From Paraburkholderia humisilvae (GTDB taxonomy: Bacteria; Pseudomonadota; Gammaproteobacteria; Burkholderiales; Burkholderiaceae), in NCBI RefSeq assembly GCF_902859855.1, contig NZ_CADIKH010000003.1, forward strand, positions 124,001 to 188,000: 64,000 nt of DNA, read 5' to 3'. Below, in pieces: positions 52,269-61,100 of the stretch (positions within the stretch are counted from its first letter, which is position 1; each line of letters begins with the position of its first letter). The position numbers were made by a program, and so were the translations under genes. The notes under the pieces are model-generated. The model had not been told where the DNA came from. It saw only the letters and a list, made by a program, of their open reading frames with translations, and searched no databases.

Positions 52269-54194
52269 CTAAAGCTCCACCCGCGCGCCGACCTCAAACA
52301 CCCGGTTAGCCGGCAGCTTGAAGTATGCAGCGATATTACCGACGTTGTGCAGCATCATCGCGAACAGACGTTCGCGCCACAACGCCATCCCGCGGCCCGG
52401 CCTCGGCACCACCGTCGCACGACTCAGGAACCACGACGTGGTCGACAGATCGAATGTCAACCCGTCCGCGCTGCACTCGGTGAGCGCGCACGGCAGATCG
52501 ACTTCGTCCTTGAACCCATAGGTAATCGTCACGTGGTAGCAGCCGGCGCATAGCGGCCGCACCTTCAGGCGCTTGCTGGTGGGCACCCATGGCACTTCGC
52601 ACGTGACCACCGTCAGGAATAACACGCGTTCATGCAGCACCTGGTTATGGACCAGATTGTTGACAAGCGCATGGGGCACGGCATCCGGGTTCGGCGTCAG
52701 GAATATTGCCGTACCGCTCACCCGCAACGGCGCGCGCGCAAGCAGCGACGTCATGTACGATTCGAGGGGGGTCCTGCCGGCGCGCGCGCGTGCTTCGGCC
52801 ATCATCATGTCCCAGCCGCGCCCCCAGGTCGCCATGATCGTGAACATCACTGCGCCGATCGCGAGGGGAAACCAGCCGCCTGCGGCAATCTTCAGCAGGT
52901 TCGCGGAGAAAAACGTCGCGTCGATCACAAAGAAGAACACCGTCGCGCACACCGCCAGCAACCAGTTGTAATGCCATGCGTACCTGACGACAAAGAACGT
53001 GAGGAACGTCGTGATCAGCATCGTGCCGGTGACCGCGATGCCGTATGCGGCGCCGAGCGCGGTCGACGAGCCGAAGCCGAGCACCGCAGCGACCACCGCC
53101 GCGAGCAGCCCCCAGTTGATGCCCGGCAGGTAGATCTGGCCAATTTCGTGCTCGGACGTGTGAACGACATTCATCCGCGGCAGAAAAGACAACTGCATCG
53201 CCTGCTTCGCCATCGAGTACGTACCGGAAATCACGGCCTGCGATGCGATGACCGTGGCGACCGTCGCCAGCACGATCATCGGGAACAACGCCCAGTCCGG
53301 AAAGAGGTGATAAAACGGGTTCTGCATGGCGCCGGGATGGGCCAGCAAAAGTGCCCCTTGACCGAAGTAATTGAAAACGAGCGACGGGAACACAATGCCG
53401 AACCATGTGAGGCGAATCGGCCGTTTGCCAAAGTGACCCATGTCCGCATAGAGCGCTTCGGCACCGGTCAACGACAGCACGACCGCGCCGAGCGCAACAA
53501 AGGCGAGCAAGCGGTGATGCAGACAAAAGCCGAGCCCTTGCAGCGGATTAAGTGCAACCAGAATGACGGGTGCCGCAGCGATATTGACGAGCCCTGCGAC
53601 GCCGATCACCACGAACCACAACACCATCACGGGCCCAAACGCCGCGCCGATACCGCTCGTGCCACGTCGCTGCATGATGAACAGCACGATCAGCGCCGCC
53701 AGCGTCACGGGAATCACGTAGGTTTTTAGCGCGGGGGCCGCGACCTCGAGACCTTCGACGGCACTCAGCACCGAAATCGCCGGCGTGATCACGCTGTCCC
53801 CGAAGAAGAGCGCCGCCCCCATCACACCGACCACAAGCAGCGTGCGACGCAGCCGCGGCCGTCCCGCGACCGACGAAGCCGCCAGTGCGAGCAGCGCCAT
53901 GATGCCGCCTTCGCCGTGATTGTTCGCACGCAGGACCAGCGTCACGTACTTGAGCGAGACGAGCACCATCAGCGACCAGAAGATCAGCGAGACGATGCCG
54001 ACGATATTGAATGCGTTAAGCGGCAGCCCATTGTCAGGATCGAACACCGTCGACAGCGTGTAGAGCGGGCTCGTGCCGATGTCGCCGTAGACTACGCCGA
54101 GCGCAGCCAGCGCAAGCGCGGGCAGCGCAGGGCGGCGCGGGCCGGGTACGCCGACGTGGTGAGCGCCGGGGGCCGCGGATGCGAAATGTCCCAT
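52269..54194 (-). CDS. kup: Low-affinity potassium transporter Kup
   Basis: A 641-residue protein with about 12 helices and a long C-terminal cytoplasmic domain. Family marks are ALGVVYGDIGTSPLYTL near 30, ANNHGEGGIMAL near 90 and GALFFGDSVITPAISVLSAVEG near 130. Kup imports potassium with protons, mostly at low pH. I start at the ATG at 54194 with AGGAG six bases upstream; the frame to 54245 adds non-family residues. Confidence 0.94.
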   Translation of the reverse strand: MGHFASAAPGAHHVGVPGPRRPALPALALAALGVVYGDIGTSPLYTLSTVFDPDNGLPLNAFNIVGIVSLIFWSLMVLVSLKYVTLVLRANNHGEGGIMALLALAASSVAGRPRLRRTLLVVGVMGAALFFGDSVITPAISVLSAVEGLEVAAPALKTYVIPVTLAALIVLFIMQRRGTSGIGAAFGPVMVLWFVVIGVAGLVNIAAAPVILVALNPLQGLGFCLHHRLLAFVALGAVVLSLTGAEALYADMGHFGKRPIRLTWFGIVFPSLVFNYFGQGALLLAHPGAMQNPFYHLFPDWALFPMIVLATVATVIASQAVISGTYSMAKQAMQLSFLPRMNVVHTSEHEIGQIYLPGINWGLLAAVVAAVLGFGSSTALGAAYGIAVTGTMLITTFLTFFVVRYAWHYNWLLAVCATVFFFVIDATFFSANLLKIAAGGWFPLAIGAVMFTIMATWGRGWDMMMAEARARAGRTPLESYMTSLLARAPLRVSGTAIFLTPNPDAVPHALVNNLVHNQVLHERVLFLTVVTCEVPWVPTSKRLKVRPLCAGCYHVTITYGFKDEVDLPCALTECSADGLTFDLSTTSWFLSRATVVPRPGRGMALWRERLFAMMLHNVGNIAAYFKLPANRVFEVGARVEL

Positions 54195-54436
54195 GTCTCG
54201 CTCCTGATTCTGTCGCAACGCAGCAAAGCGACCGCAATGGGCCATGGCGCCGCTGCGCGCGGTCTTTCGTCTCTTATCGGGGCGCGATCCGGGAATCGCC
54301 AGCTTGCCGGTCGATCGCGTCTTTGCACCTGGCGTCTATGAGAGTATAGGAAGTGCCGGCCGAAAAAGCCGTTTAAAGACATGCGCACTGGGCCAGTAGC
54401 GAAAGACTCTTCGATTCGCAACGCCCACCGATCGGC

Positions 54437-55966
54437 TTAACGCGTCATTTGCGGCGATCTGGCAAGCCACACGATAACGATGGTCAGCGCAAAGCCGATA
54501 GACGAGAGGAAAAAGAAGTCATTGAGCGAAAGCATGTCGGCCTGCACCACCAGTTGATGCCAGATCAACGCACTCGACTCGGCATCGCTAAAGCCGCCTT
54601 GATGGAGCGTGCCGACTGCGGCGCTAAGCCCGTCGTGGAAAGGCGTCAACGTATCGACGAGCTTGTTCTGATAGAAACGCGAGCGCTGATCCCAGAACGT
54701 TTGCGCGAGTGATGCGATGACACTGCCCGACAGCATCCGGATCGCGGTCTGCAATCCCGATGCCGCGGCGACCCGTTCCGGCGGAAGTCCCGCGAGTGAC
54801 AGCGTGACGAGCGGCGTCAGAAAGAATCCGATGCCGATTCCTTGCACGAGACAGGTGAGTGCGATCGTGTTCGCGCCTACCTCGGTTGTCATCGACGCGC
54901 GCCACCACGCGACAAGCGCCCATGCGATGAACGCGAGAGTCGCGAACAGACGGGCGTCGCGCTTTTGCACCCACTTGCCGAGCAGTGGCGCGAGCAGGAT
55001 GCCGAACAGGCCCATCGGCGCGGTAACGAGTCCGGCCCATATCGCGTTGTAGCCCATATCCGTCTGCAGCCAGAGCGGAATGAGCACAAGCGCGCCGAAA
55101 AAGAGGCCGAAGCCGACCGCGACCGCGATCGTGCCCATCGTGAAGTTCCGGTATGCGAACAAACGCAGATCGACGATCGGATGCTTCTCGCCCAGCTCCC
55201 AGACGACGAGAAAGATGAAGCCGAACAAAGACAGGATTGCAGTCGCGCAAATCACGGGCGACGAGAACCAGTCGAGAACGCGCCCACGGTCCACCGTGAT
55301 CTGCAGACAGCCGATCGCAATCGCGAGAAAGATCAACCCGATGAAATCGACCGGCAGCTTCATTGACGGCGTATCGCGTCCCTTGAACAGCGCGGCGGTC
55401 GCGACGACGACGAACAGACCGACCGGCGCATTCACAAGGAAGATCCAGCGCCAGTTGTAATCGTCGGTCAACCAGCCGCCGAGAACGGGGCCGGCAACCG
55501 GACCCGCCATAATCGTCATCGCCCACACGGAAACGGCTAGCGCGCGCCTGTTGGCAGGAAACATCGCGACCAGCAACGCCTGACTAAGCGGCACGATCGG
55601 CCCCGACACCATGCCCTGCAGAACGCGCGCGGCAAGCAACGATTCGAAGTTTGGCGCAACACCGCACATCACGGACGCGACCGTAAACGCCGCGACGGAC
55701 ATGACAAAGAGGCGCAACTGTCCGAACCGGCGCGACAGCCAGCCGGTCAGCGGAATGCAGATCGAATTGGCGACCGCGAAAAAGGTAATGGCCCATTCGC
55801 CGATTTCCGCGCTCACGCCGAGATTCCCGGAGATCGTCGGAATCGACACGTTGGCGATCGTTACGTCGACGACCGCCATAAACGAGCCCAGGCTAACCGC
55901 GACCGAGCTGATAACGAGCGCTGGACCTTTTAGCGGCTCGATCGGCTGCAGGCCAGCGCGCGTCAT
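54437..55966 (-). CDS. DHA2-family MFS multidrug efflux permease (EmrB-like)
   Basis: A 509-residue, 14-helix permease: SLGSFMAVVDVTIANVSIPT near 24, ARVLQGMVSGPIVPLSQALL near 115 and GPVAGPVLGGWLTDDYNWRW near 155 are the DHA2 signatures. It exports drugs or toxic compounds with protons, working with the EmrA-like adaptor (overlapping by four bases) and the NodT-like outer membrane protein of the same operon. The substrate range is unknown. Confidence 0.93.
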   Translation of the reverse strand: MTRAGLQPIEPLKGPALVISSVAVSLGSFMAVVDVTIANVSIPTISGNLGVSAEIGEWAITFFAVANSICIPLTGWLSRRFGQLRLFVMSVAAFTVASVMCGVAPNFESLLAARVLQGMVSGPIVPLSQALLVAMFPANRRALAVSVWAMTIMAGPVAGPVLGGWLTDDYNWRWIFLVNAPVGLFVVVATAALFKGRDTPSMKLPVDFIGLIFLAIAIGCLQITVDRGRVLDWFSSPVICATAILSLFGFIFLVVWELGEKHPIVDLRLFAYRNFTMGTIAVAVGFGLFFGALVLIPLWLQTDMGYNAIWAGLVTAPMGLFGILLAPLLGKWVQKRDARLFATLAFIAWALVAWWRASMTTEVGANTIALTCLVQGIGIGFFLTPLVTLSLAGLPPERVAAASGLQTAIRMLSGSVIASLAQTFWDQRSRFYQNKLVDTLTPFHDGLSAAVGTLHQGGFSDAESSALIWHQLVVQADMLSLNDFFFLSSIGFALTIVIVWLARSPQMTR

Positions 55967-57135
55967 CTTTGTGCTCCCGTGCTGTCGGCCAAGGCGCTCG
56001 CCGCGCGCTGATCGGCGGTTCTTTGCTCGTCCTCATAGAGGGACGTGCGCTCGACTGTGAGCGGGCGCCCGAGGTCCTTGCCGGAAGGACAGGTGCGGGT
56101 ATCGACTTCGACTTCGGTCGACATGCCGATGCGCAACGGGTGCTTCGCAATCTCGTGGGGATCGAGCAGGATGCGCACCGGCACGCGTTGCACCACCTTG
56201 ATCCAGTTGCCGGTCGCGTTTTGCGCGGGCAGCAGCGAGAATGCGGCGCCGCTGCCCGCCTCGATATCGACCACGGTTCCGTGATACGTCGCGCGACTGC
56301 CGTACACGTCCGCGGTGACGATTGCGGTCTGGCCCGGGCACATGCCGTCGAGCTCGACCTCCTTGAAGTTCGCCTCCACCCACAGCTGATCGAGCGGAAC
56401 GACGGCCATCAGCCGGTCGCCGACCGCGACACGCTTGCCCAGCTGCACACTGCGCTGCGCGACCATGCCGGACACCGGCGAGCGGATCGTGGTCCGTTCG
56501 AGCGCCAGCGAAGCCGCGCGAACGCGCGCGAGCGCCGCTTGCACATCCGGATGATGATCGACATCCGTTCCGCGGACCTGCGCCAGCGCGTCGGCATGCG
56601 TCTGCAGTGCGGCATCGTAGGCCGCCTGCGCTGCCTTCACCGCATCGCCGGCGTGGCGTGCCTCCTCTTCCGTCACCGCCCCCTGTGCGGCAATGCCCTG
56701 ACGCGCGCGCAGGTCCGCTTTCGCGCGGTCCAGTTCCGTCCGGCGCAGTTCGACTAACGCCGCGGTTTGCGCCTCCAGCGCGAACAGGCCGCGTACATGC
56801 CGCACAGTCCGCGCCAATTCGGCTTGCGCGGCGTCGAGTGCGATGCGCGCATCGTTCGGATCGATTTCGACAAGCGTCTGGCCGGCCTGCACGCGATCCG
56901 GGTTGTCGGCAAAGATGGCCGTGACCGAGCCGGCCGTCTGCGGTGTGATCGACACGACGTGTCCATTCACATAGGCGTCGTCCGTCGAGCGGATCGTCGC
57001 GGGATAGAGCACGCGCGACGCGCCCCATGCGGCGGCCGCGACGATCAACGCACCGCTGAGCGCCATCATCCGGCGGCGGCGCGTCGGCTTGGCGGGCGCG
57101 GCGCGCGCCGCAGTCAAAGTCGTGTCATCAGTCAT
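55963..57135 (-). CDS. HlyD/EmrA-family membrane fusion protein
   Basis: A 390-residue adaptor with one N-terminal membrane helix (about 25-45), a DDAYVNGHVVSITPQTAGSV lipoyl-type region near 58, a coiled-coil hairpin rich in A, Q, R and L (about 105-200) and a second half-motif VSGMVAQRSVQLGKRVAVGD near 210. It bridges the EmrB-like pump to the outer membrane channel. I start at the ATG at 57135, which overlaps the preceding gene by eight bases. Confidence 0.92.
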   Translation of the reverse strand: MTDDTTLTAARAAPAKPTRRRRMMALSGALIVAAAAWGASRVLYPATIRSTDDAYVNGHVVSITPQTAGSVTAIFADNPDRVQAGQTLVEIDPNDARIALDAAQAELARTVRHVRGLFALEAQTAALVELRRTELDRAKADLRARQGIAAQGAVTEEEARHAGDAVKAAQAAYDAALQTHADALAQVRGTDVDHHPDVQAALARVRAASLALERTTIRSPVSGMVAQRSVQLGKRVAVGDRLMAVVPLDQLWVEANFKEVELDGMCPGQTAIVTADVYGSRATYHGTVVDIEAGSGAAFSLLPAQNATGNWIKVVQRVPVRILLDPHEIAKHPLRIGMSTEVEVDTRTCPSGKDLGRPLTVERTSLYEDEQRTADQRAASALADSTGAQR

Positions 57136-58594
57136 GGTTAGGCTGTACAGAAGCGACAGAAAGAGAGGGCACCCATGCGCCACCGAGCGCGCGAATCAGC
57201 GCAATCTGGGCCACGGCGACTTCGCCATCGGCGTCAGTTGCACGTCGTTGCGCGACGAGCCGTGCCGTCTCGGCCGCGAGCAGATCGCCGGTGTCCGACA
57301 GGCCGCTGTGCTGCCGCACTTGCTGCAGATCGACGATATGCGCCCAATGGCGAGCCGCCGTTTGCGCTTCCTGCTGATGCTCGCGCGCGGCCTTGACCAC
57401 AGCGATACCATCCGCGACCTGTTGAAGCGCAGTGACAATCGTCGCGTTGTAGGCGCTCACCGCCTCGTCATAGTCGGCGACGCGGCCTTTGAGGTTGGCC
57501 CGCAAGCGCCCGCCTTCGAAAATCGGCAGCGTGACGGCAGGACCCGCGCCCGCCGCCGTGCTGCTCGCGCGCAGCAGGTAGCCGATGCCGAGACTCTGGA
57601 GGCCGGCAAAGGCGACGAGATTCACGTCCGGATAAAACGCGGCCTTCGCCACGCCGATTTCATTTGCCGCAGCTTCGACGGCACGGCGGCGCGCGGCCAC
57701 ATCGGGTCGATAGCCGAGCAGCGTCGCCGGCACCGCCGAGAGCGGCGCGGGATCGGCCAGCGCGTGAAGCGCCGGGCGTGCGAGCGTATCGGCGAAAGCG
57801 GGCGTCTTGCCGAGCAGCGCCGCGATCTCGTGACGCTGCTGCGCGATCTGAGCGTCGTAGCGCGCAATGTCGGCGCGCGTCTGCGTCAGCGCATCGCGGG
57901 CGGCGACAGCGTCCATGTCGGTCGAGAGTCCAGCCGTGCGGCGCACCTGCAGCCGATGCACGACGCCGTTGCGCTGGGCGAGTCCCTGTAGGGCGACGTC
58001 GCGCAAACGGTACGCGGTATCGAGCTTGAGCCACGCCGACGCGATCGCGATCCGGAGCACGAGCTTTGCGTCGTCTGCCTCGAATACGGCGACGTCGACC
58101 CGCAGCCGCGCGGCATCAGCGGACTGGCGCCACTTCCTCCAGAAGTCGAGGTGGTAGACAAGGCTGGCGTCGATCAATCCTTCGCTGCCGTAATTGCCGG
58201 CATAGGGCGCGGGGTACAGGTAATGCGCCGGAAAGTGGTCGACCTCGGCCGATGCGGCGCCGTCGATGCTGGGCAGAAGATTCGAAGCCGCGACAGCGCT
58301 TGCGGCGCTCGCTTCGCGCACGCGCGATTCGACGATCTGAAGCGAGAGTGCATCCTGATCGGCAAGATCCATCAATGCTTCGAGCTGCTCATCGCCAAAA
58401 ACGGACCACCACTGTTGTGCGACCGTACCGGCATGGGCTGCATCCGCGGCATGGGTGATTTCCTGGCCGGGGTCGAGGGTGGCGAGATCGTACATTGCGT
58501 GTGACGGTTGCATGTCATTGCCACTCGCGCAGCCGGCGAGCACCGTGACGATCGTCGCGCTCAGCATGATGGCCGCCAGCGGGCGGTGAAGCAT
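57128..58594 (-). CDS. NodT-family outer membrane efflux lipoprotein
   Basis: A 488-residue TolC-like protein. The start at the ATG at 58594 gives a lipoprotein signal with lipobox VLAGC (cysteine near 22). The mature part contains the two OEP repeats, each with long amphipathic helices (VESRVREASAASAVAASNLL near 120, and AVEAAANEIGVAKAAFYPDV near 310). It forms the exit duct of the three-part efflux system. It is the first gene of the operon, divergent from an AraC regulator. Confidence 0.92.
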   Translation of the reverse strand: MLHRPLAAIMLSATIVTVLAGCASGNDMQPSHAMYDLATLDPGQEITHAADAAHAGTVAQQWWSVFGDEQLEALMDLADQDALSLQIVESRVREASAASAVAASNLLPSIDGAASAEVDHFPAHYLYPAPYAGNYGSEGLIDASLVYHLDFWRKWRQSADAARLRVDVAVFEADDAKLVLRIAIASAWLKLDTAYRLRDVALQGLAQRNGVVHRLQVRRTAGLSTDMDAVAARDALTQTRADIARYDAQIAQQRHEIAALLGKTPAFADTLARPALHALADPAPLSAVPATLLGYRPDVAARRRAVEAAANEIGVAKAAFYPDVNLVAFAGLQSLGIGYLLRASSTAAGAGPAVTLPIFEGGRLRANLKGRVADYDEAVSAYNATIVTALQQVADGIAVVKAAREHQQEAQTAARHWAHIVDLQQVRQHSGLSDTGDLLAAETARLVAQRRATDADGEVAVAQIALIRALGGAWVPSLSVASVQPNHD

Positions 58595-58924
58595 GGCCCG
58601 TTTCCATGGCGACGGTAAAAATGAGGGATTGATTTCGGGCTTGCGGAGCACGACGGTTGGTTCAGTGAAGGAGAGGAAAGCGCTAGTTAGTCGAGCGCTT
58701 GTTTTGCACGGGCGCGATGCTGCTTCGAGGACTTGAAAACTTACGATCGAACCTGACTGGAGTGTACAAACCAGGTTGCCGCGTGCGTTGACCGTACCGT
58801 GCGAGCAGATATGCCGCGGGTTGCAGGTACAAGCCGATTCTTGCGATGTTTCGCGTGCCGGTCAGGGAATAAACCAGTCTTGCCGCGTGTTTCTATATAT
58901 TGGGTATCAACCAGAGAACCGATC
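58595..58924. other. Divergent promoter region of the efflux operon and AraC gene
   Basis: About 330 bases with no supported gene. Two structures stand out: a hairpin AAGCGCT-N9-AGCGCTT (58678-58700) and a spaced inverted pair AACCTG...CAGGTT (58750-58777). Either might be a regulatory site for the efflux operon. No convincing promoter consensus was found. Confidence 0.5.
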
Positions 58925-59893
58925 ATGCAGACTCATTGCATCAAGAGCACCGGCAACAGCGCGCTCGACAATCTTCGATGGTCCGACGCGATGTCGAACC
59001 GCTTCGGCCTGCATTGCGAAACGAATGGCGCGCAGGCAAGCCATGGTTTCGTCACGCAATGGCGCGCGGGGCAGCTGAAGGTCAGCGACGTCCAACTCGC
59101 GTGGCAAAGCGTGTCGCCGGTCATGCAACGCAGCCCTGCATGGAACGGCGACTATCTGCTGTTCAAGCAGGTCGAAACCGGCTCCCTGACCATCGAGCAG
59201 AACGGCAACACGCGGCACGTCGACGCCGGGGGCGTCGTACTCGTCGATCCCGCGCGTGCGTTCAGCGAGCATTTTCGCGAAGCGACCCGTTTGATCGTAC
59301 TTCGTATTCCGAAGAAAGCGCTGCGCGAGCGTGGCGCACGCTATACGCTGCATGACGTGCATGTGCCTGATCGCTCATCGGCCGACGTCCAGGCAGTGCG
59401 CGACTACATATCGGTTGCCGCGCGTCACGCCGGCACGGTCAGCACGCGAATGCTCAACCGTTTCGGCGAGCAGTGCCTCGACTTCGTCGACATCGTGACA
59501 GGCGAGACGCCGGATATCGCAGAGGCCCGCCGCGCCACGCTGATGTTGCGCGCGCGACAGACCATTACGCGGTTGATCGGCGACGTCGATCTGGATGTCG
59601 CGAAGATCGCGGAACAGCTCAACGTATCCGCGAATTACCTGAGCCGTGTGTTTCGTGCAGAAGGTTTGACGCCGATGGGCTACGTATGGTCGCGGCGTCT
59701 CGAACTCGCGGCGCGGCTGCTCGCCGAAACGCCGAACGGTCAGCTATTGTCGAAGGAAATCGCGTTCCGCTGCGGTTTCTCGAACGCGTCACACTTTTGC
59801 CGCGCGTTCAAGCGGCGCTATGGCGTCGCGCCGTTCGCGTTCGCGCAGCATGCGAGTAACGGCGCATCGTCCGCCCCGTCATCGCTCAATTGA
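58925..59893 (+). CDS. AraC family transcriptional regulator
   Basis: A 322-residue regulator. The N-terminal half is an AraC-binding-like cupin (SLTIEQNGNTRHVDAGGVVL near 90); the C-terminal half has two helix-turn-helix motifs, DVAKIAEQLNVSANYLSRVF near 225 and SKEIAFRCGFSNASHFCRAF near 278. I start at the ATG at 58925; the longer frame to 58799 includes non-family sequence. It probably controls the divergent efflux operon, sensing one of its substrates. Confidence 0.9.
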   Translation: MQTHCIKSTGNSALDNLRWSDAMSNRFGLHCETNGAQASHGFVTQWRAGQLKVSDVQLAWQSVSPVMQRSPAWNGDYLLFKQVETGSLTIEQNGNTRHVDAGGVVLVDPARAFSEHFREATRLIVLRIPKKALRERGARYTLHDVHVPDRSSADVQAVRDYISVAARHAGTVSTRMLNRFGEQCLDFVDIVTGETPDIAEARRATLMLRARQTITRLIGDVDLDVAKIAEQLNVSANYLSRVFRAEGLTPMGYVWSRRLELAARLLAETPNGQLLSKEIAFRCGFSNASHFCRAFKRRYGVAPFAFAQHASNGASSAPSSLN

Positions 59894-59936
59894 GCAGGAC
59901 TCCGCTAGCTTTGCTGGGCCGCACGGACAAGCAATA

Positions 59937-59979
59937 GGGTTAATGCGGGGCTAATGCGGGGTTAATGCGGGGCTAATGC
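59937..59979 (+). repeat. Tandem 11-bp repeat GGGGYTAATGC, four copies
   Basis: Four units follow without a gap between the AraC and FbpC-like genes: one of ten bases (59937-59946) and three of 11 (59947-59979), alternating C and T at the fifth position, so the true period may be 22. It lies in a convergent intergenic region. No function is evident. Confidence 0.85.
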
Positions 59980-60041
59980 GAGCGGACGAACTGCCTGCTG
60001 GCAGGCGCACCAATCGGTTTTTCCGCCAGCGCGGACGCACA

Positions 60042-61100
60042 CTAGCCGGCCGAATACGCCAACGCGTCACCGTCGACGATCACCCTCAATTGTTCGCCTA
60101 AACGCGGCGCCCGGTGCCCGGGCACGCTCGACGAAATACTGACCGGCGTCGCGCCGTTCGTCCGAAGATGGACGCTCGCATAGGGCCCATTGAATTTGAC
60201 ATCGGTGACGAGCGCTTCATGTGCGCAGCCGGGTCGATCGCGCATGTCGTCGGCAGCGCAGATGCGGATTTGCTCCGGTCGAAGCATCACATCGACAGGC
60301 CCGTCGGCAACCGGATGCAGCAGTTTCAACGCGCCCAGCGCACAGTCCGCGAAGCCTCGGCGCGCGACCCCTGGCAGCAGCACCGCATCGCCCACGAACA
60401 TCGCCAGTTCGCGAGTCGCAGGTTCACGATAGATCGTCTGCGGCGAGGCGGTTTGCACGAGTCTGCCTTGCCACAGTACCGCCACTTCGTGTCCGAGCGA
60501 GAGCGCCTCCCTCTGGTCATGCGTGACCAGCACGGCCGTCGCGCCCGCCGCGCGCAGCGCGTTGGCTACCGCTTCGCGCGTTTCGACCCGCAGTGCCGCG
60601 TCGAGCGACGAGAACGGCTCGTCGAGCATCACGAGGTTTGGCGCCGGCGCCAGCGCGCGGGCGAGCGCAACGCGCTGCTGTTGACCGCCGGACAGTTGCT
60701 GCGGCGCGCGTTGTGCATAGTCGGCAGGCAAGCCGACGAGGTCAAGCAGTTCCTCGACGCGCCGGTGCGCGCGCCGCTCGCCGCGCGGCAACCCGAACAC
60801 GATGTTATCGGCAACCGACAGATGCGGGAACAGTGCGCCCTCCTGCGGCACATAGCCGATTCTGCGCTGCTCGGTCGGCAGGTGCAGACTGTCGCTCGCC
60901 GCGCGCCGACCGTCGATTTCAACGGTGCCGCGATCGGCGCGTTCAAAGCCGCATAACACGCGCAACAGGGTTGTCTTGCCGCTGCCGGACGGCCCAAGCA
61001 GCGCGAGCAGCGTGCCGCGTTCGACGGTCAGGTCGATGCCGTGCAGCACCGGCTGGCCGTCGAAGGATTTACAGAGCCCACGAATCAGCAGTTTGCTCAT
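60042..61100 (-). CDS. Ferric iron ABC transporter ATP-binding protein (FbpC-like)
   Basis: A 352-residue ATPase: Walker A LLGPSGSGKTTLLR near 34, signature LSGGQQQRVALARALA near 135, Walker B LVMLDEPFSSLD near 155, and a C-terminal TOBE-like regulatory domain (about 240-352). The Fbp/AfuC type energises ferric iron import. It overlaps the permease gene by four bases and is the last gene of a SBP-permease-ATPase operon. Confidence 0.91.
   Translation of the reverse strand: MSKLLIRGLCKSFDGQPVLHGIDLTVERGTLLALLGPSGSGKTTLLRVLCGFERADRGTVEIDGRRAASDSLHLPTEQRRIGYVPQEGALFPHLSVADNIVFGLPRGERRAHRRVEELLDLVGLPADYAQRAPQQLSGGQQQRVALARALAPAPNLVMLDEPFSSLDAALRVETREAVANALRAAGATAVLVTHDQREALSLGHEVAVLWQGRLVQTASPQTIYREPATRELAMFVGDAVLLPGVARRGFADCALGALKLLHPVADGPVDVMLRPEQIRICAADDMRDRPGCAHEALVTDVKFNGPYASVHLRTNGATPVSISSSVPGHRAPRLGEQLRVIVDGDALAYSAG

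Noticed and set aside
52632..53729. A 365-codon plus-strand frame over kup
   Set aside because: Antisense to kup with a composition of Arg, His, Gln and Asp repeats typical of shadow frames.
59992..60006. GCCTGC-TG-GCAGGC hairpin after the tandem repeats
   Set aside because: The loop is only two bases and no T run follows, so it is unlikely to be a terminator.
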